A stretch of 64,000 bases of DNA from Narthecium ossifragum (Eukaryota > Streptophyta > Magnoliopsida > Dioscoreales > Nartheciaceae), in the NCBI GenBank assembly GCA_963920575.1, contig OY986972.1, positions 14,210,010 to 14,274,009 of the forward strand. Reading direction: 5' to 3'. Position 1 is the first letter of the stretch; each line of letters starts with the position of its first letter. Positions 54,415-63,987 of the stretch are shown here, piece by piece. The position numbers were made by a program, and so were the translations under genes. A model generated the notes under the pieces. The model was not told the origin of the DNA, did not search any database, and saw only the letters and a list, made by a program, of their open reading frames with translations.

Positions 54415-55025
54415 TTATGTAATGGGTCTTGATTTGTGTCTTGACTCTTGAGTGAATGTGTTGTGCTGTGGATGTTGATTTGTGTCTGAGGCTTTAGGAT
54501 GGACAGGGGAGTGGGAGAGCTTGTGCTTCTTCTCTTCTCTGCTCGGGAAGTAGTAGGAGGGTCTGTTTGGGAGCAGGGCTTGTCTTGGTGGTGATGGGAG
54601 TGGAGTTGCCATAGTTGAAGCTTTTGTTTTTGAAGGGTTGAGGCTTCTCTTAGTGGAGGTTGAGGTGTTTGGGTCTCTGCTGGGCATGTTCATCTCTTTG
54701 AGCTTGTAGAACCAGGCATTTGGGATCATGTCTGATAGCTTGAACCTATAGTTGCCCATCTAGAAGAAACACACGCACATGTGTGTGTGTGTGAGAGAGA
54801 GAGAGAGTGAGAGAGAGAGAGTTGCATTAGTATAGAGGAAGATTGGAGATAAATAGAGAGGAAGGTAGGTATAGGAAGAGGCAAGAGGCTTGAAGTGGCT
54901 TTGAGCTGATGGTTGGGAAAAGCAAAAATATAGGGCATCATGTGGAGAAGGAGGAGAAAAGAGTAGAGTTGAAAGAAAGGAGAATGGAGTTGTTTGAGAT
55001 TTTCTAACAGAATTATTAGCCCCAC
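54415..55025 (-). pseudogene. Captured OVATE-family protein (OFP) 5' fragment
   Basis: On the minus strand a frame at 54759-54415 starts MGNYRFKLSDMIPNAWFYKL, the diagnostic N-terminus of OFP1-like OVATE-family transcriptional repressors (DNA-binding N-terminal region), and continues with RPSYYFPSREEKKHK, also OFP-like. It stops at 54415 without the C-terminal OVATE domain. Upstream sequence to about 55025 has a GT/GA dinucleotide run (54777-54822) and looks like the OFP leader. It is inside the Harbinger element, so it is a transduplicated fragment. Confidence 0.8.
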
Positions 55026-55829
55026 TTTGTAATCATTAAATGTTGTTGGTGTGCCTTTATTAGGCTAGATCATTAGGTACAAGGGTTATCCCAAACAAAA
55101 ACCAAGAGGACAATCATTCCTTGCTTCTAAATTAATAGAGAATTTTATCTCGTAGAAAAAGACCCAGTCATGGATTTAATATCTTTCTGCGGCATCGCAT
55201 CCGTGAGCATTTGATTTTGTAATCAACAAACTCCAGTGCTTGTGTTTCTCGTTAGCATGCTATCTGAGTTTGTTTTCCATGTTGCTGCTAATAAAGGATC
55301 TCTGTTTTCATATCATTCTTTGATGTATTTGGTTCAGATATGAAATGCTAGTGATGTCAGATAAACACAGTTTAGCATGTAAGCAGGGTGTTTTGAGGGA
55401 CTAATAAAAGATGCTTCTTTAACTTAGATATCTGGATGATTCATCTTTTGCTTGGTATTGCATACAAAACTAACTTGAATGAATGAATGGCTGGCTGGCT
55501 GGCTATAGGGTATGGAATTCTTGGATCAAATTTATCCAAAAGTAGCCCAGGAGATGCTAAAAAAGATATATTCTTCTAACTTGTTTATAATTCTACATTT
55601 TGACATATATGTTTACGAAATAATTTGTAAGCTGACAATTGCTAAATCAGCAGCAGTGACACTTTTTTTTTGTTTTCGTATTAAAATGCTGATGATTGAT
55701 TAATTCTCTTATGGTTATCCTCTCTTCTTCTGCTGCTGCTGCTGCTTCTTGATCAGCCTATATTCACTCCATTTTCTCGCTCAGTATCTGGACTATAAGT
55801 ATAATATCTGGATTTTTGACTTATTAGGT
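55026..55829 (+). other. Harbinger internal sequence before ORF1
   Basis: AT-rich, no supported gene. It contains a (GCT)n run at 55731-55747. It may be the leader intron of ORF1. Confidence 0.45.
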
Positions 55830-57153
55830 ATGCCGAAGAAGAAAGTTATTACTAGCTCATCGGGACCGAACGCATCAAGACTAGAGAATTGGAACGATGA
55901 TAGAGATGCATGTTTGCTCGATTGCCTTAGGATGGAATATGACAATGGCAACTTTTTAGGGAAGAATCCAAATAGGATTGTGTGGCCAAGAATCCGATTG
56001 GATTTCAATACTAAAACTGGATTGGATTACACACTCGATAACCTCAAGAATAGGTGGAGAGTGTTGAAGGATATTTACGGATTATACCATGATGCTGTTC
56101 GCAGATCTGGTTGGGGATGGAATGATAAAAAACAACTCCCAGATGCTCCTAGCGAGGAATGTTGGGATGAAATCATTAAGGTTTGTGCGTTTAACACCCC
56201 TTAACAATTGTCAGGTTCCCAATATATGCCATATATTAATTCGAAGTTGCATTTTTTGATTCTATATGCAGAACAATCCTAAGATGGCAAGGGTAAAAGA
56301 AAAGCCGTTTAGATTTTACAATGAGGTACACTTCTTATGCGGCACTAGTATTGCAACTGGGAAACATGGTTTTAGCAGCAAGGCTAATGAGGAGGGTGAA
56401 GGAACTGAGAGCACAAATTCCTCTGACACCCCGAATACACCTCCCGTTAATCTTAGAAACTTGAATCTTAACATTGAGTATGTAGCTTCGATACAAGAGG
56501 AGACAGTTGATTTGGATGTTGGGGGGTCATCATCTAGCTCAAGAAGAACTCGAGATGAGCATTTGTCACAAAAGAAGCGCAGCAAAAAGTCAGTAGTAGC
56601 GGGACCAAATGCATGTTTGGCGTTAGCCGATAAGCTTGATAGAAGAAATGAGTTGAAGGAAGAGCATTTGCGGATCAAGAAAGGACATTATTCGCTGCCT
56701 GAATGTATGGAAACGGCCAGACAATTGCCAAACATAACAGATGAACAACTATTTAAGGCGTCCGAGTTATTCAGGGACAAGGACACTAGAGATATATTCA
56801 TGACATTGGGTAGCGAGGCACGTCAAGGCAAGTGGATCGATTTCAAAACTAATTCTGCCGCATCCGCCCCTCATGTCCCTTCTTATGCTCCTGCCAGTCA
56901 TATCCCTTCTTACTCTCATGCCACTCAAGCACCTAGTGTACCTCATTTTGAAGCATATGATCGTGGCTTTTCCAGTTATTTTGGCCACCATGCATTTGGA
57001 CAGCAAACCTTTAATCACAAGGTCCCTTCAATGGCACATCCTCAGCATGGGCCTGATGCTCCGTGGGATATTCCGAATGGTGCTCTTTATAATCCACCCT
57101 TTCATGGAGGTTCTGAACCAAACATGTATGAGCGGCCACCTAAGGATCCTTGA
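55830..57153 (+). CDS. Harbinger ORF1, Myb/SANT-like DNA-binding protein
   Basis: Two exons, 55830-56180 and 56272-57153, with a GT..AG intron of 91 bp in phase 0, giving 410 residues. The N-terminal half is a Myb/SANT-like domain of the plant Harbinger type: WNDDRDACLLDCLRMEYDNG, NRIVWPRIRLDFN, YTLDNLKNRWRVLKDIYGL and SGWGWNDKK. A Ser-rich linker, a basic stretch KKRSKKS, a helical region and a Pro/His/Tyr-rich tail follow. In this superfamily the protein binds element ends and helps move the transposase into the nucleus. The start was chosen at MPKKKVITSS, just after an intron-like TTATTAG. Confidence 0.88.
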
Positions 57154-57164
57154 AGTCTATGGCC

Positions 57165-57350
57165 ATTTGGCATGATGTTTTATGTCATTTTAGACATGAT
57201 TGTAGCACCTAGCTCTTATTATGCTTTGTCATTTTGGACATGGTTGTAATAGCTAGTTTTTATTATGCTTTGTCATTTTGGACATGGTTGTAATAGCTAG
57301 TTTTTATTATGCTTTGTCATTTAGGACATGGTTGTAGCACCTAGCCCTAA
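57165..57350 (+). repeat. 44-bp tandem repeat after Harbinger ORF1
   Basis: About four units of 44 bp, each with TTTGTCATTTTGGACATGG and TTGTAATAGCTAG, just after the ORF1 stop in its probable 3' untranslated region. The middle two units are nearly identical. Confidence 0.7.
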
Positions 57351-57878
57351 TTCTACGTATTTCATTCGGAAATACTACATCGTGAACAAATTCACATGTT
57401 CTTTGTTATGAGGCTATCATGTATTGTGCTGTTGGTTGGCTGGCAATGACTAAGATGAGTGTAGAAAACTAGCAATGGCTGGCAGGGTGCAGTAAAAGAT
57501 CTCATGCAAGCTTGGGGTTGAAGAGAGGCACCTCACACTGCTGCATCATGAGAGGAAAGCAATAAAATAACAAAGGAAGACCATAAAAAAATAAGGCCTT
57601 TCACTTTTTTAACTGGTAGGATTAGTTTAGTTTATTACCTGGCTTTGATTAGATTAGCTTCTGGTAGCACATAATGAAGAAAAGGCATGCAAAGAGCCAA
57701 GTTCTGCCCTCTTTGCAGAGGCTATTTCTGCAGGGATTTAGCAGAATTGGATGCTTTGAGTGGTTCTACAGGGACCCTTTTCAAGAAATATTCAAAGGGT
57801 TTCCCAAGTAGCCCTTCTTATATGTCACTTGTCTTATATTCTTTTTTATGATGCTAATTTCTCTTTTATAATACAGAA
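57351..57878. other. Spacer between the two Harbinger genes
   Basis: AT-rich, without supported coding segments. It probably contains the ORF1 polyadenylation region and the transposase promoter. Confidence 0.45.
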
Positions 57879-59215
57879 ATGTCTTCATCAAGTTCTAGTT
57901 CAAGCTCATCTGAATTTGATGATGAACTTGATAACTTTTGTGAACAACTAGTAGCTGAAGTATCATCTTCCTCGCTTCCTCCTCGGATACCATGTCATAC
58001 AAGACCTTTCTCTGGTCATGAGTTAATTGTCGATATATTGAAGGGTCATCCTACTCGATGTTACGACATGTTTAGGATGTCTGGGGAATGCTTTGAAAAG
58101 TTGAGGGAGGAGTTAAAGGATAGGAAATTGTTGCGTGACACAAAATACATCTCAAGCGATGAGCAGCTTGCATTGTTTCTTCACACAATTGGTCATGGTG
58201 TTTCAAACAGAGTGTTGCAAGAGAAGTTTCAACACTCTGGGGAAACAGTAAGTCGCATTTTCAATAGCGTATTGAAGGGCATCTCATCCCTTAGGACTGT
58301 TTATATCCAGCTGCCTGGAGATGACGTTGGGGTTCATCCTAAGATTTCAAATAGCAATATTTGGAGCCCGTATTTCAATGTGAGTTTTTAACATCATAAC
58401 TAGCAATATCTTATGGTATATAATATTCAAAAATATAGTGATGGAGTGTTTAATAAATGTATGCAGAATGTCATAGGTGCAATAGATGGGACTCATATTC
58501 CTGCTGTTGTGGATGCGACTAAACAACCAAGATATCGGAATCGTAAGGGATTTCTCTCTCAAAATGTCATGGGAGTTGTGAATTTCAATCTTGAATTTGT
58601 GTACGTAGTTGTTGGATGGGAGGGATCGGTAGCGGACATGCGTGTATTGCGTTGGGCAATCGAACGAGATGGATTCACCATTCCTGAGGGTATTTATTTG
58701 ACACTTTTAATATATGTTGCAGTTTTTATTATACAAAATCTAACATTGTGGTAGCACCAGGTAAATGTTACTTGGTAGATGCGGGGTATGCAAATACCGG
58801 TAAATTTCTAGCTCCTTATAGAGGTCAGCGATATCACTTGAGTGACTATCAACATGCTCATTGTCTTCATACGGGATATCGTGATCTTTTCAACCATCGT
58901 CATGCTCAACTTCGAAATACAGTGGAGAGGGCATTTGGTGTACTAAAGATGCGTTTCAAGATATTGCGCATCATGCAGCCATATTCATTTAAAGTGCAGT
59001 GCCGCATCGTCATGGCTTGTTGTGTCATCTACAACTATATCAGAATGCATCATTCTAATGATGAGATTTTCTTGGGGCCACTTGAACCAGAAGACCAAGA
59101 CGTAGTCGTCGCTAATGACGAACAAATCTTGACAGGATTGGATGAATCACGTAGAGGAGAACGTATTCGTGAAAGGATTGCTAAGCAAATGTGGGTGAAT
59201 AGACATCAAAATTGA
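57879..59215 (+). CDS. PIF/Harbinger DDE transposase
   Basis: Three exons, 57879-58379, 58467-58689 and 58761-59215, with GT..AG introns of 87 and 71 bp in phases 0 and 1, giving 392 residues. The N-terminus has a Ser run and an acidic patch, then a helix-turn-helix-like region (RVLQEKFQHSGETVSRIFNS). The catalytic triad is visible: first Asp in VIGAIDGTHIP, second Asp in YLVDAGYANTG, Glu in NTVERAFGVLK. DDE_Tnp_4 landmarks are GWEGSVADMRVL and YRGQRYHLSDY. No stop interrupts the spliced frame. It pairs with ORF1 upstream, so the element may be autonomous. Confidence 0.92.
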
Positions 59216-60748
59216 GTAAGTAAATGCTTTATTTTTGCTTTATTTATCTTAATTTGTGTAAATTTTAGGGCCTATGCTGAGGAAAGGGCATATACATTAT
59301 TGGGCTTTTGCTGCTTTTTTTGCCCATTTTCTAATCATCATTCCTTGCTTAATGCCTTGACTATTGTGTTTTTATTGTTTTGAAAGGCTACGTTTTTTTC
59401 TTCCTACATATGGAATGTGACAACTTCTTCCCATGGGGTTGTTTCTGTCCCTTTAATCTGCTTCATGTTAATAGATGTTGCTTGCTCTTCATTGGTCATT
59501 TGGCTGTGGTTTGTTCCTCACTGGGGCTTTTCCCGTGCTGTCAATATGCTTCATTCTTGCATTTGTTGCTTGTTCTCATTGGTGATTGTCTATTGCTTGC
59601 TCTTCGTTTGAGTTTATCTTGCTCAATTATCTCTTGTCATCTGTCCTTGCTCTCATGACTAATTCATTTTGTGGTTGCTTTGAATTGGCTAGGTCTTTTC
59701 TTCTTAGGCATGGAATGTGTCTAGATTTGCAGCTATTTGTTTATATTTTTTAGATAAAAAAGTGAAATAAATATTGTAGAATTGAGCAATCTTGGAAGTA
59801 GAGACGCTCTTTGTATGAAAAAAGCTGATCTCATTTTGGTATTGCTTTTTAGATTGCATTCTGTATTGTGCTGTCGCCATATTAAGCTGACTACACAAAC
59901 ATTCTTAGGATCATTTCTTATCATGTCTTGCTGTTGGTTCTTGTTTTTTTATCCTTTTTGGAATCACTCTAATGATGTTCATCTAAATTACTTAAGAGAG
60001 AATGATTTGGTTTCTCAGTGCTCAGTTGATGCTTTCTCTTATTTGTTACATATGTTCCCTTAATTGATGTTTACTGTTGAGGTTCCTACTTTTTTAACAG
60101 AGTTTTGTATATTCCCTGAATTTAATATAGAGTCATCATGAAAATTCTTGAAATTGAAAGAATCTTAATCTGAATTTGTTGGACAGGTGCATGATGTCCA
60201 ACAAAAATCTGTGGAAAAGGCAGCCACGGTTTAGGCTGAACCAAATTGAGCCGGACCACCATAGATGTCATCCGATCTATTTATTCGATCAATTTTCTCA
60301 TTTTTGGCCCGTCTTTGGAGTGATATAGTTTTAGAGGCAGTTTGGTTACATGTACTTTTGTATCTTGCAATCATATTATCAGATGATGATGCTGAATCTG
60401 ATGAATTTGTGTTTGATTCGATTCGGTTCAACTCGGTCAATTCAGGCTAATGGAAACTTGATTTATTAGATGAGCCCAATTATTGAACGGAGCCATCAGC
60501 CATTAGAACTGCAGCTGACAGCACAGTGACAAGAGCTGAGCTTGTTTAAGTTTGTTCGGATAAATAGAAGGGTAGTTTTGGCATTTTGTATCTAAATATA
60601 GTTATTCATGGGATTTATCCCAAAAGTTATGCATGATAACTAGCCAAACACCTTTTAGTTATACAAGTATGTTATGTAAAGTTATCCTTACATAAAAGTT
60701 ATGTTATCCACTATGCAAAGTTATTCTATCCTCAATCCAAACGGGCCC
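59216..60748. other. Harbinger 3' region
   Basis: AT-rich non-coding sequence. The last 150 bp contain repeated AAAGTTATGnAT / AGTTATNC motifs, matched in inverted form near 53570-53700, probably subterminal transposase-binding repeats. The inverted repeat proper is 60736-60748. No gene is seen. Confidence 0.55.
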
Positions 60749-60831
60749 TTAATCTTTGTTTGCTTTCAATTCTAACATAATGGACGTTGATTTTTACTAT
60801 TTTATCTTTATCCTCACATAATTGTATAATC

Positions 60832-61100
60832 CTAGCTATTGTCTCTATGTAGATACAACCGTCCTCTACTACACCGCTGCAACCATTGTGATATCTTTTT
60901 AAGCGTAATCACTGACCCATCGGTTTTTATTAAGCATGAACTCCAATCCATTACTCTTGTGTTGGTCTATGTTGACGATATTTTGGTTACAAGTAATGAG
61001 TCCTCCAACGTCTCTGCTCTCGTGACTGATTTATTTTGAAGTCAGAGATCTTTGACCTATTCACCCCTTCTTGGGAATTGACGTCAACCAGACAACATCT
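60832..61100 (+). pseudogene. Ty1/copia reverse transcriptase, 3' piece
   Basis: Continues the RT interrupted at 48516: YCLYVD, then LVLVYVDDILVTSNESSNVS with the catalytic YVDD, ALVTDLF, and finally FLGIDVNQT. The frame has small lesions. It ends at about 61095, where sequence of the opposite orientation begins. Confidence 0.85.
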
Positions 61101-61351
61101 TGAAAAATAACAAACTTATCATAAACTTCTGATTTCCTAGTAATGGGAAACAGCCATGTGGATTTCGAGTAGTCATCAATAAAAATGACGTAATAGTTAT
61201 ATCCAAGAAAAGATTTAACTGGAGATGGACCCAAACATCAAAATGAATCAGTTCAAGTGGACGTTTGGCTACAGAGAAAGATAAAGGAAAGGATAAACAA
61301 TGAGTTTTACTAGACGAGGAAGCATTATTATGAGATTTTGGATCTGAGGAG
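61095..61351 (-). pseudogene. Copia integrase core fragment, inverted
   Basis: On the minus strand: SSSKTHCLSFPLSFSVAKRP, LELIHFDVW (first catalytic Asp), then in a shifted frame SFLGYNYYVIFIDDYSKSTW and FPITRKSEVYDKFVIFQ. This is the copia integrase core. It is antiparallel to the RT fragment it abuts, although integrase precedes RT in the same direction in an intact element. Confidence 0.78.
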
Positions 61352-61826
61352 ATCTCACCCAGTCCTAGATGGTGGAAGGAAAATAGAGAAGATGATCATA
61401 ATTCTCGACTAATGATCGAGAACGCCCATTGTATCCAATTAATGATTGGATAAACCCCTATTTTTCACTTGATGGCTGGAAGAATCCCTCAATAGCTTTA
61501 CTAATTCTCTGAAATCTCAAACTACATACTCTTGCCTCTTATTTATAAAGAGACATGTAGATATCCTAGAACTCTCAAATACCTAGATAACATTATAACC
61601 GTTGGATGTGTAGCCGTCTAACGAATGACTCATATGCAACCCGACTAACAACTGACTCGGTCTCACACCCAACCTGAATCAATCATAACTACACTTAACT
61701 CAATCACAACTCCTAATTGACTAATATAAATATAACCCCAATGATCGACTTATCCTACAACATGACTCCAAAGTACTCATAACGTGACTCGGCTCTCTGC
61801 CCAACCCACTACTGGGTTTCTATCAC
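61352..61826 (-). mobile_element. Probable small LTR inserted in the copia fragment
   Basis: A segment of about 475 bp separates the GAG-pre-integrase and integrase parts. On the minus strand it starts near TGTGATAGAAACCCAGTAG and ends near TGGGTGAGATCTCC. It has no coding potential but includes AT-rich and TATAAAT-like motifs (GAGGCAAG after CTTTATAAATAAG). I could not confirm a target duplication, so class and ends are tentative. Confidence 0.4.
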
Positions 61827-62383
61827 ATTACAATCTTTATTGCCAAATTCAAACATTAGAATGTTGAAAACAGAAGCAAAAGTATGACGAACATTCAAGG
61901 ACGGGTGACCAAGACGGTGATCCCAGGTGGTTGAGTTGATCTTACTGGCATGGAGGGCGGAGGTGGGAGAAGACTTGATTGAAGCAGGAAGTCGATGAAG
62001 GAAGCCACTACTGGATCCGCGAGCTAGAGTCTGATGGGTTTGCCTGTCCTGAATATGAAACCCATTAGAATCAAAGGAAATAATACAATTATTGTCAAGG
62101 GCCAGTTTACGAATATAGATCAAATTCTTTTTGATAGATGAGACATGTAATGTGTGATGGGGATGAAGAGGAGTTTGAGAAGTAGGGAAGAGGGTGAAAC
62201 TACCAGTATGAGTGATTGGAAGACTAATCCATTCCCATTACCAACTGTAACTTGATCAGATACAGTATATGGAGTTTGAATAGATAGAAAGGACAGGTAA
62301 GATGCAATGTGATCAGTTGCACCACTGTCAATTTACCAATTGGAATCACTAGAGAAAAGCTATTTGATACAAGACAAGCTAAT
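61827..62383 (-). pseudogene. Copia protease and GAG-pre-integrase, inverted
   Basis: On the minus strand, protease at about 62362-62290 reads IDSGATDHIASYLSFLS (active site DSGA; the preceding codon is a stop where Trp-Y/x is usual). It is followed through broken frames by LHVSSIKKNL and the GAG-pre-integrase domain (62123-61827: LDNNCIISFDSNGFHIQDR, QTLARGSSSGFLHRLP, WDHRLGHPSLNV). It belongs with the inverted integrase at 61095-61351. Confidence 0.8.
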
Positions 62384-63530
62384 TGTTGATCCTAATCTTG
62401 TTTTGATGATGCCAATATACATTAAATGATAAAATATATGTTTAATATTTATTATCAATTTAATTGGAAATCGTAAATTCAATATTTAAGTCATTTTCGT
62501 ACTGACGGTCGATCGTGGGAATGTGACGGTCGATCCATGGATCGACCGTGTTAAATGCATTATACTTGGAAATATGCATTATTGGCTCACAGTCGATCGG
62601 TGCATCGATCGTGGGAAACGTTTTTCTTCACAGAGCCTGACGGACGATGCGACAGTCGATGCGGCGGTCGACCGTGGCGCATTAATGAAAAAAAGTGAAG
62701 AAGCGACGGTCGATCGGTGCATCGACCGTGGGAAGCGTTTTTCTTGACAGAGCCTGACGGACGATGCGACGGTCGATGCGGCGGTCGACCGTGGCGCATT
62801 TATGACGACAAGTCAAGGAGTGACGGTCGATTCGAGCATCGACCCTGGGAAGCGATTCTCTTAACAGAGGCTGACGGTCGATGTTACGGTCGACCGTGAG
62901 AGTGACGGACGATGCGTGGATCGACCCTCGAGCAAAAAGGCTGAGTTTTTATACATGACGGACGATGCATGGATCGACCGCCAGCAACGCGCAGAGTAAA
63001 AAACTAGCCGTTGGAGAATTGCAGAGAGCCGTTGGAGCTCATTGTTGAGCTGGTTGAAGACCACATATAAGAAGTTCCTTGATGTAAACTTGCCACAACT
63101 TTTATCATTATTATTGAGATCATATGAGCAAGTGTTAGAGAAGCTTTTTACTTATTCTCTTTTGTTCTACAACCTTTGTAAACCTTCTTCAAGTGTGAAG
63201 AGGTATCTTGAGAGATAGTCAACAGCAAGTGGCTGTGAGTGTAAGGTCACCAAGCACCAGGAAGCTTGGAGGAAAAGCTTGTAAGGGATTTGCAAGTAGT
63301 GGAACCTCAAGGGGAGCCTTCGGAGAAGTGGACATAGACCAAGAGTTGGGTCGAACCACTATAAAATCGGTGCCATCTCTCTAACCTTCATAATATTATT
63401 CTTGCATACTATTTTGTTTTAGTTTCATTCCATCTACAAGCTTTTAAGGTATTAGTTCTCTCCTACCTGGTTTTTCCATTGATCTAGATTTTCGAAAAAG
63501 AGTCCAATTCACCCCCCTCTTGGACCTTCA
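62384..63530 (+). repeat. 5' LTR of a second copia element (1147 bp)
   Basis: Starts TGTTGATCCTAATC and ends CTTGGACCTTCA, two bases before the primer site. It contains a repeat array at 62505-62985. It is inserted within the inverted copia protease region. The 3' LTR lies beyond the window, so the target duplication is untested and the exact start is inferred from TG and the break in the older copia. Confidence 0.75.
62505..62985. repeat. GACGGTCGATC/GATCGACCGT inverted-motif array in copia LTR
   Basis: Pairs of GACGGTCGAT and ATCGACCGTGG occur repeatedly, about 12 half-sites in 480 bp. They include two nearly identical blocks of about 120 bp (62580-62675 and 62705-62800) with GTGGGAA(A/G)CGTTTTTCTT and GACAGAGCCTGACGGACGAT. 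The half-sites are complementary, so each pair can form a hairpin. Confidence 0.78.
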
Positions 63531-63532
63531 AT

Positions 63533-63544
63533 TGGTATCAGAGC
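63533..63544 (+). other. Primer-binding site, initiator tRNA-Met
   Basis: TGGTATCAGAGC, the usual plant copia primer site complementary to the 3' end of initiator tRNA-Met, two bases after the LTR. Confidence 0.9.
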
Positions 63545-63594
63545 TAAGTCTCTATTTTAGTAGTGTAACAACCCTTAGAGGATCCTATCTAGAG

Positions 63595-63987
63595 ATGGAA
63601 AACATAGAGGGACAAGTTACCAATAGGCCACCCTACTTCAATGGTTCAAACTACAATTACTGGAAAACAAAAATGAAAATTTTTGTTCAGTTAATGGACT
63701 ATGAGGCCTGGTTAGTAATAGAGGATGGACCTTATTTCCCTACTAAAATTGTTAATGGGAAAGAAGTCCCAAAGACAAAGAGTAACTACACCCCGATTGA
63801 CCTCAAGAACCTTCAAACTAATGCCAAGGCCAAAAGCTTTCTATTTTGTGCCCTTAGCCCTAGTGAATTCAATAGGGTCTCTACATGCAATTCAGCAAAA
63901 GAGATATGGGACAAACTTGAGGTTACTTACGAGGGAACAAGTCGTGTTAAAGAGTCAAAAATCAGTATGCTTGTACATGAGTATTAA
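63595..63987 (+). pseudogene. gag: Copia gag N-terminus
   Basis: ATG at 63595 (MENIEGQVTNRPPYFNGSNY). Motifs are PYFNGSNYNYWKTKMKIF (DUF4219-like), DLKNLQTNAKAKSFLFCAL and AKEIWDKLEVTYEGTSRVKE (UBN2/gag-polypeptide region), followed by KISMLVHEY. TAA at 63985-63987 interrupts the frame where family members usually continue with E-L-F-x-M; the next codons here read LFCM. The remainder is off the window. It resembles the SIRE/Maximus branch by length of LTR and gag; that assignment is tentative. Confidence 0.85.

Larger units (their letters stand above)
53535..60748 (+). mobile_element. PIF/Harbinger transposon with both genes
   Basis: 7214 bp with terminal repeats GGGCCCGTTTGGA (13 perfect bp, imperfect beyond) and a TTA duplication. 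On the plus strand it carries a leader region, a Myb/SANT-like ORF1 (55830-57153, two exons) and a DDE transposase (57879-59215, three exons). An OVATE-family gene fragment lies antisense at 54415-55025. Both genes are open with consistent splice phases. It sits in LTR-2, 66 bp from the hAT. Confidence 0.93.
48517..60831 (+). mobile_element. LTR-2: Athila-like solo LTR holding hAT and Harbinger elements
   Basis: Starts TGATAAGTGTATAAAAGTGC, clearly related to the Athila LTR start, and shares GATTGGGATGTGAATCC with it at about 50068. It holds GATCGATCTT motifs (48890-49080, 49468) and a TATA box at 49545. Pieces are 48517-50136, 53477-53531 and 60752-60831, together about 1.75 kb, the length of the Athila LTRs. 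It is a second, diverged family. No internal region is present, so it is a solo LTR. The 3' boundary is less certain than the 5'. Confidence 0.72.

Noticed and set aside
54415..54759. Calling a functional OVATE-family gene
   Set aside because: Only the N-terminal part is present and the OVATE domain is missing. It lies wholly inside a transposon.
62505..62985. CRISPR-like array (regularly repeated palindromic units)
   Set aside because: Plant nuclear context, repeats of variable spacing inside a copia LTR, no conserved repeat-spacer structure and no cas genes.
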